Below, in pieces: positions 44,845 to 53,472 of a stretch of 64,000 nt of DNA. Position 1 is the stretch's first letter. Each line of letters starts with the position of its first letter. The notes beneath the pieces are model-generated. The model was not told where the DNA came from. It ran no database searches and was given only the letters and a program-made list of their open reading frames with translations. This DNA comes from G963664835 sp965220775. Lineage in GTDB: Bacteria; Chloroflexota; UBA6077; FW602-bin22; JBCLEL01. Location: assembly GCA_965220775.1 (NCBI GenBank), contig OZ244845.1, positions 3,100,001 through 3,164,000 of the forward strand, written 5' to 3'. The position numbers were made by a program, and so were the translations under genes.

Positions 44845-45055
44845 AGATCGGTACACCCTCGCGACACTGCGAACCACTTGCAGCCCGTCAAGGTCAATGG
44901 AAATCCAGATTAAGGACACCAGCGGCCCCAGTTTCGTTGACTAGGCTAGGAAACACACTCCCGAGTGAGAGTGCGCTGAACGCAAGCTTCGAGTCCAGTT
45001 AACGATTGGTGGTTCTGCTCTTGGCGTCGCGTTTCACCAGAACGGATCACGCTGA

Positions 45056-46306
45056 CTAGCTGACCACCGCGGTACCACCTGTCAGGTGCCGGCGCAACAA
45101 GTCGAGGGCAGCAACGACTGTTCGCGACTTGATAGTGGACGGTGTGTTGCCGAACCCAATCTCGCTCTGACACACGAGTTGTCCTTGGTCATCGATCGCC
45201 AAATGAATTGACCCCGGAGTCTGTCCACGGTATGGCTCAGGGCCAGCTACGCCTGTCACGCCAATGCCGACATCCGCGTCGAAATGCCTCCGCGCTAGAG
45301 TTGCCATCGACTCGGAGACTCCTGCACTCACTTCACCGGCGGACTCCATCAGAACTGGATCGATCCCCCATTTTGCTTTCGCCTCAATCGAGTCGGCGAC
45401 AAGCCCACCTCTGAAAACCACCGAGTCTCCAGCGGCAGCATTCGTCAGCGCCGCCGAGACCGATCCCCCTGTGATGGCTTCGATGCAGGCAAGTGTCTTG
45501 CCGGCTGATTCCAATTGGCGCAACACTATGGCCTCTATAGTCTCATCATCTACCCCGTAGATCGCCGCACCTAGAAGCCGACGAATCTCGCCCTCTGGTT
45601 CCACCAATAGACGACGCGCCTCGTCTACCGAGGGCGCCTTGGCAGTTATCCGCACATGAATCCCATCTGATTTCGCGTAGGTTGCAAGGGTGGGATTGGT
45701 GCTGGCGAGCAGTGGCTGAATGATCTCTTCAACATGCGATTCCCCTATACCAAGCACCTTGACGATCCGGGTGTGAATTACCGCACTTTCCTCGCTCTTC
45801 AACAAACGAGGCACAATTTCGTTCTGCCACATGCGATACATTTCGTTGGGCACGCCGGGCATGGCGGCAATCAGGGTCCCATCCCTCTCGACCCACCACC
45901 CGGGTGCCGTGCCTATGGGATTGGATACTACCCGCGCCGACGGTATGAGAGTAGCTTGCTTCACGTTGCGCTCAGGCATCGGCCGGCCCCGTCGCGCGAA
46001 GAACTCCCGAAGCTCACCCTCAAGTTTAGGCACTACCACCATTTCTTCGCCCAGAGCAGCGGCTATACTCTCACGAGTAAGATCATCTTCTGTAGGACCC
46101 AGACCGCCTGTCACAATAATGAAATCGGAGCGAGACATAGCTCGCCTAAACGTCTCAGTCACGCGCTCAAGATTGTCACCGACATGCGTCCCCCAATAGA
46201 GGTCAATACCGAGCGCCGACAGTTCCTGTGCCAAGTAAGCGGCGTTCGTGTCAACGATGTGACCCAGCAACAGCTCGGTGCCTACTGATATGATCTCGGC
46301 TTTCAA
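45056..46306 (-). CDS. cinA: CinA-family protein (competence/damage-inducible; nicotinamide-nucleotide amidase)
   Basis: 416 residues. The N-terminal MoaB/MogA-like domain (GTELLLGHIVDTNAAYLAQE, VTGGLGPTEDDLTRE, MPGVPNEMYRMW) is followed by the C-terminal CinA amidase domain (CIEAITGGSVSAALTN with the catalytic serine region, and VGIGVTGVAGPEPYRGQTPG). The family recycles NAD by-products such as NMN and ADP-ribose. The TTG start overlaps the trmD stop, with GGGGAGG upstream. Confidence 0.93.
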   Translation of the reverse strand: MKAEIISVGTELLLGHIVDTNAAYLAQELSALGIDLYWGTHVGDNLERVTETFRRAMSRSDFIIVTGGLGPTEDDLTRESIAAALGEEMVVVPKLEGELREFFARRGRPMPERNVKQATLIPSARVVSNPIGTAPGWWVERDGTLIAAMPGVPNEMYRMWQNEIVPRLLKSEESAVIHTRIVKVLGIGESHVEEIIQPLLASTNPTLATYAKSDGIHVRITAKAPSVDEARRLLVEPEGEIRRLLGAAIYGVDDETIEAIVLRQLESAGKTLACIEAITGGSVSAALTNAAAGDSVVFRGGLVADSIEAKAKWGIDPVLMESAGEVSAGVSESMATLARRHFDADVGIGVTGVAGPEPYRGQTPGSIHLAIDDQGQLVCQSEIGFGNTPSTIKSRTVVAALDLLRRHLTGGTAVVS

Positions 46307-47061
46307 GCGTCCTCCCCCGACGATTCAAACGCTTGCTCGGCAATGGCTCGCTCTGAATCGCTCAAATTCGCCCGGCCCAGAAGATCAGGCCGCCTACGCG
46401 CGGTAGTAAGTATAGATTGTTCCCTCCGCCAACGTGCGATTTCCGCGTGATGCCCCGACAACAGCACGTTTGGGACTTCGATATCGCGGTACACAGCCGG
46501 CCGTGTGTATTGGGGGTATTCAAGCAGGTCATTTGAGTGCGAGTCGTCATCCAGTGACCGTGCGCTTCCCACCACCCCAGGCAGAAGGCGAACCGTCGCA
46601 TCAACTATCGACATCGCCGCAATCTCGCCGCCAGTCAACACGTAGTCGCCGATTGAAATCTCGTCATCGACCACCAGTTGAGATACACGCTCGTCAACGC
46701 CCTCATAACGACCGCAAATCACGATAAGCTCGGAGTGCCTGCACAATTCCGCCGCAATCTGCTGATCGAAGAGTCTGCCGCGAGCTGAAGTAAGGACCAC
46801 CCACGCGTCTCGATCTGATTTCTTATCAGGATTTAGAGTCAGCGACTCGACAGCGGACACAATAGGCTCAGGCTTCATTAACATCCCGGCCCCACCACCA
46901 TAGACAGTATCGTCAGTTAGCTTGTGTCTGCCAACTCCAAACTCACGTAGATCGACGACATTCACCTCGACTAACCCACGATCCGATGCGCGCCCAATTA
47001 TGCTCTCCTCGAACGGACCTTTGAACATCCCCGGAAAAAGAGTGATTACATGTATCCTCAT
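46303..47061 (-). CDS. trmD: tRNA (guanine-37-N1)-methyltransferase
   Basis: 252 residues. SPOUT-fold trefoil knot; seen motifs are ITLFPGMF, TDDTVYGGGAGMLMKPEPI, LVICGRYEGVDERVSQ, EISIGDYVLTGGE and PQYTRPAVY. The enzyme adds the m1G37 that prevents ribosomal frameshifting. Its usual neighbours (rimM, rplS, rpsP) are absent; cinA overlaps it instead. Confidence 0.96.
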   Translation of the reverse strand: MRIHVITLFPGMFKGPFEESIIGRASDRGLVEVNVVDLREFGVGRHKLTDDTVYGGGAGMLMKPEPIVSAVESLTLNPDKKSDRDAWVVLTSARGRLFDQQIAAELCRHSELIVICGRYEGVDERVSQLVVDDEISIGDYVLTGGEIAAMSIVDATVRLLPGVVGSARSLDDDSHSNDLLEYPQYTRPAVYRDIEVPNVLLSGHHAEIARWRREQSILTTARRRPDLLGRANLSDSERAIAEQAFESSGEDA

Positions 47062-47166
47062 AGCCAGAGAATCGCACCTGTATCTTGGACTGTAATGCGA
47101 TCAAACCGAGACGTCAGGTTGGCGAGTTGTATTGAGCGATCGGCTCTGGAAACCAGCAGCGAGCCG

Positions 47167-48021
47167 CTATAGCCACTTTCCATGGATCGAGTAACCCCTT
47201 CGAGTCTCTGTAAAGCCGAACCTCATGTACAGATTCTGAGATCGTGTGTTGGTGCGCTGAGTCGTCAGAATAACATTTTCTGTATCAGCCCCTCTGATTT
47301 CGCTGAGACCCCAACTTATCAGAGCCTTGCCAATTCCCCGTCCCTGCCGATCCGGCGAAACCGCTATACGGTCAATATGCGCAAAATTCCGATGCAGCGT
47401 GTAGCTAATATAGCCGGCGACGCGGCCATTCGCATCAGCAGTAAAGGCCCTAACTCCGGCTTGTTTCAGGTAGTGGCTCATTTCGTCTTCGGAATTACGC
47501 CAAAGCCAAGAGAATGCCTTGCGGTCGATAGTGATCAACTTGGTTGAATCGCGCTCCGGCCTGAAATTGATGGCAAAGTCCGGCTCGTAGTCAGTGAACC
47601 AGGGATGCCCAGACGCCATCTCAATGATCTCTTCCAACAGCGTGAACCCAGCATGCCGGAAGATCGACTTGTTAGCTGAGAACAGCTTGAAATAAACGAC
47701 TATGAGATGGCCGCCTCCGGCAGCGAACCGCTGGCTGAGATCGTTTAGCAGCCGCGTAGAGTTCGGCCCTCTAGTTAGTTCGACCACCTCAAGGATATCC
47801 CTCCGATTCCGCCACGGACGTGCTTCCACAATCTCGCCCGTGCCACTGACCGTAAGGGAGAGATTTGACGCCAAATCCAAACGGGACAGATCGGATTTGA
47901 GCCCCAATCGTCCAAGGGGTTGGCTCTGCAACTGGCCCAAGGATTCGGAATCTACCGGTTCAATGATTGGCGCAGCAACTACGTTATTTGGGGGTGTCGA
48001 ACGCAATTCCTGGGTGGACAA
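47167..48021 (-). CDS. GNAT-family N-acetyltransferase
   Basis: 284 residues from TTG 48021, two bases after the stop of the upstream lipoprotein gene; the frame extends to 48120 inside that gene, so the exact start is uncertain. The C-terminal ~110 residues are a GNAT domain: RVAGYISYTLHRNFAHIDRI, AVSPDRQGRGIGKALISWGL (acetyl-CoA pyrophosphate loop Q/R-x2-G-x-G/A) and LYMRFGFTETRRGYSIHG. The N-terminal half may be a degenerate second GNAT module (HLIVVYFKLFSANKSIFRHA followed by GFTLLEE). The substrate is unknown. Confidence 0.75.
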   Translation of the reverse strand: MSTQELRSTPPNNVVAAPIIEPVDSESLGQLQSQPLGRLGLKSDLSRLDLASNLSLTVSGTGEIVEARPWRNRRDILEVVELTRGPNSTRLLNDLSQRFAAGGGHLIVVYFKLFSANKSIFRHAGFTLLEEIIEMASGHPWFTDYEPDFAINFRPERDSTKLITIDRKAFSWLWRNSEDEMSHYLKQAGVRAFTADANGRVAGYISYTLHRNFAHIDRIAVSPDRQGRGIGKALISWGLSEIRGADTENVILTTQRTNTRSQNLYMRFGFTETRRGYSIHGKWL

Positions 48022-48023
48022 GG

Positions 48024-48659
48024 CTATCTCGCGATTGCTCTGAAGGTGGTCGGCATTTGGCCGGCGAGATCCGCCAGATGTCGGGATACACTGTCGCGCG
48101 TGGGTTGCCCAGCATCGCAAGCCGCCTCAATCGCATCAAGGGAGACTGAGACTACAGCTTCGACGAGGTCAGAGTTCACAGGCGTTGCTTTCTGCGAATT
48201 CGATGATTGGTCGGTGGATTCCTCCGATGCCCGCGCGGCAAACCGGACTTCGTCGTTGGCTGAAGGCATTCTTTCGACAGGGGAGAAACTGATCCACGGC
48301 AGATTCGCTGCCCCGTACACTTCCCCAGCCACGGTGAGATCAGATTCTGATCCGTGCCCAAGTACGATCATCGTCGCTTGATCAGCTGCAATCGACCGCG
48401 CTCTTCGCCCTGATTCCCATTCCCAAGAATCCGTTATGACTAGCTCAACCCGGCAGCCATCCATAGCCGCACGCTCACCTACCAATCTACGCGCTGCCTG
48501 TACGCTTTCTTCAGATACTGCCCGATCGGCGGATGCGAACGAGTAAACGACAGCTATCTTGACAGTTCTAGGCGACGTCGCCACATACGGTACGCAGGCG
48601 AATTGCTGAGCAACCAGCAAGAGCGCACCCATGGCAAGTCCAATAGCCGGTCCACGCAT
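48024..48659 (-). CDS. Half-length periplasmic-binding-protein-like lipoprotein
   Basis: 211 residues. A signal sequence ends in a lipobox-like AQQFAC with Cys22. The N-terminal ~120 mature residues resemble lobe 1 of branched-chain amino-acid (type I) binding proteins (TVKIAVVYSFASAD, then ADQATMIVLGHGSESDLTVA and LPWISFSPVERMPS). The last 50 residues resemble the C-terminal helix region of the same family (SDLVEAVVSVSLDAIEAACD). The middle of a normal ~380-residue protein is absent, with a Ser/Glu/Asn-rich linker in its place. No frameshift is visible. It could be an internal-deletion derivative or a small ligand sensor. Confidence 0.55.
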   Translation of the reverse strand: MRGPAIGLAMGALLLVAQQFACVPYVATSPRTVKIAVVYSFASADRAVSEESVQAARRLVGERAAMDGCRVELVITDSWEWESGRRARSIAADQATMIVLGHGSESDLTVAGEVYGAANLPWISFSPVERMPSANDEVRFAARASEESTDQSSNSQKATPVNSDLVEAVVSVSLDAIEAACDAGQPTRDSVSRHLADLAGQMPTTFRAIAR

Positions 48660-48778
48660 TCAGTGATGTCCCTGCTTACTAAATTAGCTGAACGCGCAAG
48701 TACGGATCGTCACTCCCGTCGCGTCTCCACCCAGAATTCAACATTGCGCAAAACACGCGAAGATCTCGCCAATTTCAT

Positions 48779-49894
48779 TCACAACTCAAGCCGTTTATGC
48801 CGGATCAGAATACTCTCCAACAGACCTATCGAAAAGAGTACTGCAATTAGCGAGCTGCCACCAAAGCTGACGAGCGGCAGGGTGATACCGGCTACTGGTA
48901 GAAGACCAACATTCATTCCGATGTTCACCATTGCCTGGAACCCGATCATCGCCGCAAGACCGCTAGCAACAAGCCTACCGAATCGCTCTTTCGAAACCAG
49001 CGCGACTCGAAACACCCTAAGAAGGAAGACACCGAGCAGCAGTAGCAAACCAACCGCGCCGATGAACCCTAGCTCTTCAGTAAGCACTGAGAAAATGAAG
49101 TCCGAGTATTGGACCTTCAGGAACCGCAACTGGCTTTGAGTGCCGCTTGTAAACCCACGCCCCACCAGCCCGCCGGATCCCACTGAGATTAGCGCCTGGA
49201 TCACATTGTAACCCTCCTCATAAGGTGACGATGTTGGATCCAGGAATATTAGAATCCGCCTCCGCATGTATTCGTGCATAAACTGCCAAGCTATCGGCAG
49301 AGACGTCAATGCAACGGCAGCAAGAATCGCCAGATGACGAGTTCGCATCCCTGCCACGAACATTATCGTGATCCAGATTGCGACATACACGACAGAACTC
49401 CCCATATCGGGCTGAACAACGGTTAGCGCGATCGGAATTGCGGTTATAACCATCGTCTTGAAGACGAAGACTAGCTTGCCTATGTGCTGATGGTTTTCTG
49501 AGACATATTTTGCGAGGCAGATCACGAGCCCAAGTTTGGCAAACTCAGACGGTTGAAACTGGAGACTCCCAATGACAAACCATCTTTGCGAGCCGTGGGC
49601 CACTACGCCCGAGACAATTACCGCCACCAAGAGCACAAGTGTAGCTGCATATATCACGTAGGCCAGCGGTGCCAACATGCGGTAATCGAAGGTCACCGCA
49701 ATCGCTATGAGAACCAGGCCTATAGCCCCGACCATCGCCTGCCGACCCAAATGCGAGGTGAATGTCCATGGGTCCTCTATGCCAAAGGTAGCGCTGTATA
49801 TAAGGGCAAGGCCATAGAGTAGTATGAGTACTGTTGTTAGAAACAGAATCGGATCAAAGTTTCGCAGCAGGCGCTCGTTACCAATACTTCTAAT
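48779..49894 (-). CDS. rodA: RodA/FtsW-type peptidoglycan glycosyltransferase, probable ATT start
   Basis: 371 residues if started at ATT 49894. From the first standard start (TTG 49750) the protein would lack transmembrane helix 1, yet the same frame upstream reads ERLLRNFDPILFLTTVLILL and YGLALIYSATFG, exactly a RodA N-terminus. No ATG, GTG or TTG exists in frame upstream of 49750 before a stop; GGAGGA (49908-49903) lies eight bases before ATT 49894. QPSEFAKLG, and NVGLLPVAGITLPLVSFGGS near the C-terminus, are family motifs. It overlaps the mrdA stop by five bases and partners PBP2 in cell elongation. Confidence 0.88.
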   Translation of the reverse strand: MRSIGNERLLRNFDPILFLTTVLILLYGLALIYSATFGIEDPWTFTSHLGRQAMVGAIGLVLIAIAVTFDYRMLAPLAYVIYAATLVLLVAVIVSGVVAHGSQRWFVIGSLQFQPSEFAKLGLVICLAKYVSENHQHIGKLVFVFKTMVITAIPIALTVVQPDMGSSVVYVAIWITIMFVAGMRTRHLAILAAVALTSLPIAWQFMHEYMRRRILIFLDPTSSPYEEGYNVIQALISVGSGGLVGRGFTSGTQSQLRFLKVQYSDFIFSVLTEELGFIGAVGLLLLLGVFLLRVFRVALVSKERFGRLVASGLAAMIGFQAMVNIGMNVGLLPVAGITLPLVSFGGSSLIAVLFSIGLLESILIRHKRLEL

Positions 49895-51833
49895 CGTCTA
49901 ATTCCTCCGGTATTCGAAAATAGTGGCGAAGGATCGCCTCTGCCAACTCACCGGCATCCTGTGCGCCACGACCTCTCTTCACGAAAACCGCCAGTGCAAT
50001 CTCAGGCTCTTCGGCCGGTGCGAACGCGATAAACCATCCATGGGTGGGTAGAGACCCGGAGGAATCCGGGTGACCATATTCCGCTGTCCCGGTCTTCCCC
50101 GCAATGCGAAGGCCTGGGACTTCGGCCGTATAGGAGGTACCCACGTATGAAGTGCCGTATGGAGTGCGGCCGATCAACATCCCCGCCCGCATGCCAGCCC
50201 TCACCACCTCAATGAAGGGCGGAGCCACCGGAACCTGGCGGATCGCTTCCGGGCTGATTTCTCGAATGACCTCACCGTGCTCGTCAAGGATCTGTTTCAC
50301 AATTTGAGGTCGATAGAGCGTCCCGCCATTCGCTATCACAGCCACCGCGCTTGCCATCTGCAATGGCGTAGCGGTAACAAATCCCTGGCCAATGGCAGTC
50401 AAATAGGTGTCGCCTAGATACCATTCCTGATCGTAGACTTCTCTTTTCCACTCCGGCGAAGGGACGAACCCATTTGCCTCGCCCGTCAATCTTATTCCTG
50501 TCTCCTCACCCAGCCCAAATAGGCGTGCATATCGAGTGAGGCTCTCAATGCCCAACCCACTAATCTGCCCATTTGGGTCACCACCGCCGACCATGTAGAA
50601 ATAAACATTGCAAGAACCGGCCAAGGCACTGATGGAATCCACTTCACCGTGCGCTGCCCAATCGGCGATCCTGGTTGTCAACGTAGGGTCAAAACGGTTC
50701 GGTACGTTCAGCGCACCTGTGCAGAAGATCCTTTGGTAGGAGGAAACTATCCCCTCCTGCAGCGCAGCAGCGGCTGTGATAACTTTGAAAGCTGAACCCG
50801 GCGGATATGAGTTAGAGATCGCGCCATTAACCAAAGGACGACGGGAGTCCTGAATTAACACCTGCAGTTCGGACTCTGTCACTTCACGACTGAACATGTT
50901 GTTGTCGTACTCCGGCAAGTGGACCATCGCTAGCACTTGCCCGTTACGTGGATCAAGTGCTACTGCCGTTGCTAGCTCGTACCGATCGATATCTTCCGAC
51001 AGGATAGAGCGAACTGCTCGCTGTAGATCAAGATCAATCGTCAACGCCAAGTTTCTTCCGGCAGTCGGATTCTCGATGCCAAGTTCCCTGACTTCCCGGC
51101 CGGCCGCATTCACCACCAACCTGCGCTCACCGGGCCGGCCGCGCAACTCCTGATCGAACGTAGCCTCGACCCCAGCCTGACCTATTCGCGCATTCAGTCC
51201 GACGTCAAGATCAGAGGTGTCGCTCAACTCGGCGTATTGTTCTTCGGTTACCAGACCTACATAGCCAATCAGATGCGCTGTCAAAGGACCATCAAGGTAA
51301 TCGCGCGTTGGTTCCGCGTAAATGTGTACTCCAGGAATCTCGATATGGCGGGCCTCAACGCTGAACGCAAGTTCTTGGTCAACATTCGTTTTGATCGGGA
51401 CTTTCTCGAAACGGGCGAGCCCGGTGACCGCACCTACCTTTTCCCGAATCTCTTGTGCAGGCACCCCAATCAATTTTGAAAGGCGTCTGACGGTCGGATG
51501 TATCAATCTGTCATCCGGCTGCGCTGGGAGATCGACAGGCACGATACCAATCGAATAGCTCGGCCGATTCCGCACCAGTAGTATCCTATTGCGATCATAT
51601 ATGACGCCCCGTTGCGCCTGGATTCTGGACTGACGGAACCGATTATTATCTGCCTGGTGTCGATAATAATCGCCTTCGAGTATCTGGAGGCGCCACAGTT
51701 GGAGAACTATGACTGCGACAAATAGGATGACTATGGCTTGAAGAACATATACACGAGAACGGTGAGCATCAACGACCGGTTGCTCATCGAAAGGCTCGTC
51801 GAGGGAATGTATGGGTTCCAGCCTACGGGACAT
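49890..51833 (-). CDS. mrdA: Penicillin-binding protein 2 (elongasome transpeptidase)
   Basis: 647 residues. One membrane anchor (residues ~28-50, VYVLQAIVILFVAVIVLQLW) precedes the dimerisation domain (QRGVIYDRNRILLVRNRPSY). The transpeptidase domain has S-x2-K in YPPGSAFKV, S-x-N in GSCNVY and K-T-G in IAGKTGTAE. It cross-links peptidoglycan together with RodA, whose gene overlaps its stop. Its own start, ATG 51833, is 77 bases downstream of the coiled-coil gene. Confidence 0.95.
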   Translation of the reverse strand: MSRRLEPIHSLDEPFDEQPVVDAHRSRVYVLQAIVILFVAVIVLQLWRLQILEGDYYRHQADNNRFRQSRIQAQRGVIYDRNRILLVRNRPSYSIGIVPVDLPAQPDDRLIHPTVRRLSKLIGVPAQEIREKVGAVTGLARFEKVPIKTNVDQELAFSVEARHIEIPGVHIYAEPTRDYLDGPLTAHLIGYVGLVTEEQYAELSDTSDLDVGLNARIGQAGVEATFDQELRGRPGERRLVVNAAGREVRELGIENPTAGRNLALTIDLDLQRAVRSILSEDIDRYELATAVALDPRNGQVLAMVHLPEYDNNMFSREVTESELQVLIQDSRRPLVNGAISNSYPPGSAFKVITAAAALQEGIVSSYQRIFCTGALNVPNRFDPTLTTRIADWAAHGEVDSISALAGSCNVYFYMVGGGDPNGQISGLGIESLTRYARLFGLGEETGIRLTGEANGFVPSPEWKREVYDQEWYLGDTYLTAIGQGFVTATPLQMASAVAVIANGGTLYRPQIVKQILDEHGEVIREISPEAIRQVPVAPPFIEVVRAGMRAGMLIGRTPYGTSYVGTSYTAEVPGLRIAGKTGTAEYGHPDSSGSLPTHGWFIAFAPAEEPEIALAVFVKRGRGAQDAGELAEAILRHYFRIPEELDD

Positions 51834-51910
51834 TTCGGATTCTCGTGGCAGAAGCCGTCAGCACATATTGAAAAAGACAGCCACGCACCAACCGCACCGC
51901 AGAGATGGCT

Positions 51911-53266
51911 TCAACTAGATTCACTCGTGTCGAGGGGAACCTCAGCCAAAGTCTCGGATTTCGACCTTGTCCCACGCCAACCAAATTTGTCTGCGTCTTG
52001 AAGATTGGCCTCGAGCGAGAGGTTTAGCTGTCGCCTATGTTCGAATACCAAGCGGAAGCCCTCTGCCGCCTTCCGCCGCGTCTCCATTAAGTCGCGCTGC
52101 AGATTCTGAAGCTTTTGCTCAAGGCGTCCGCCCAAATCAGCCAGCTCGGACTGGAACAGAATTCTATCTGACTCCCTACTCGACATCAGTGCCTGTTTGT
52201 CGCGTTCCAATTGCTCCAACTCCAGCGTGCCTCTGTCAAGAGTGGACATCATCGTTTTCTGTAGCGTTTGAGCCTCTTCGAGTCGCCCCATCGCGCGGTG
52301 CATCGACTCCTCAACGTTCCAACGGGCCGACGCCTCCTCGGCGAGCTTCTGTCTGGCCAATTCCTGTCCCGCGGCTAGTTGCTGCACTCTTTCTGTCAAG
52401 CGCGAGTACTCTAGTAGAGAAGTGCGTCCTTCGACCTCCACCTTGCCGACGCGCTCGAGTAGCTCGACGGTGCCGGCTTTGACCTCGTCGATCTGATTCT
52501 GAAGGCTCAATACCCGCTCGGAAACCGCAAGAACCGGCCTTGAACGCTCCTCGTCTTCTGCTCGCCAAACCTCCAAGCGGCCAGACCATTCGTCTGCCTG
52601 GCGTGACCATCGTATGTCCGACAACCTTGACCAGTTTTCCAGTTGCTGAACCCGACCTCCATTTTCTTCTATCAACGACTCAAGTTGTGAAGTGGCCGCT
52701 TCTATCCGTTTGTCACTGTCTTCCATGTGGATTAGACGATTACTGAGAGTGTCAATGTTGCGTTGGAGCCCTTCAATAGATCCAGGCATTGTGGCCGCCA
52801 GCGATCGTTCTCGACTGATCTCGGCGTGGATTGCAGCAGTCTTCTGACCGTCCGTTCGCAACTGCTGTTCAATCCGCTCCAAACGCTGAGCGGTTTCGAT
52901 GTCCGCCTTCTTTTCCTGAGACTCGTTCACACTGCGTAACGAATCCTGCCGCAGCAGTTTCTCTTCAAGGCTCTCCAACTTGAGCTCGTGGCTGGACATC
53001 TGGTCGAATAGAGGTCGTACCTCGGCATCCGGGATTACAGGCTTGGAAATCTGCCCGGCGACGGAAGATAACTGGAGGTCCTGATTGCGCAACCGTACCT
53101 CCATTTCGCCCACTTGCGTAGACATATCCGCCAAATCTTTGACCAAATTGTTTATCCGCTCGCGGTCCTGATTGCGTTGCTCGTCGAGCCAAGCAACCAG
53201 TTGGCCGATCTGAGATGGATCTAACTGGCGGTTGTCCATCGCCACTGTTCCTACTCCTTGAGCCAT
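51911..53266 (-). CDS. Large coiled-coil protein next to the elongasome genes
   Basis: About 451 residues, mostly long alpha-helical coiled coil with heptads from residue ~15 to ~430, no membrane segment and no signal peptide. The start is uncertain: ATG 53266 has no ribosome site, whereas GTG 53245 has AAGGAG eight bases upstream and ATG 53239 follows. I do not recognise a family. The position directly upstream of mrdA-rodA on the same strand suggests a cytoplasmic role in cell shape or envelope organisation, which is inference. Confidence 0.65.
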   Translation of the reverse strand: MAQGVGTVAMDNRQLDPSQIGQLVAWLDEQRNQDRERINNLVKDLADMSTQVGEMEVRLRNQDLQLSSVAGQISKPVIPDAEVRPLFDQMSSHELKLESLEEKLLRQDSLRSVNESQEKKADIETAQRLERIEQQLRTDGQKTAAIHAEISRERSLAATMPGSIEGLQRNIDTLSNRLIHMEDSDKRIEAATSQLESLIEENGGRVQQLENWSRLSDIRWSRQADEWSGRLEVWRAEDEERSRPVLAVSERVLSLQNQIDEVKAGTVELLERVGKVEVEGRTSLLEYSRLTERVQQLAAGQELARQKLAEEASARWNVEESMHRAMGRLEEAQTLQKTMMSTLDRGTLELEQLERDKQALMSSRESDRILFQSELADLGGRLEQKLQNLQRDLMETRRKAAEGFRLVFEHRRQLNLSLEANLQDADKFGWRGTRSKSETLAEVPLDTSESS

Positions 53267-53472
53267 AAGAAGGTCGTTATCCTGAGGTTACTCCTTAATC
53301 GTAATCTGGCGTCAAGTTTGGCGCAAAGGCTTCATGAGCTTGCAACCGTAGAGTTGGTGATATTCATCCGCGATAGTGCATATATAATCTGATGGTATAC
53401 ATTCTCAGTTTTCCGAACAGGCACCAGCGAGGTTTCTTGGCAAGCAACCATCATGTTGACAATTAGAGGCCA

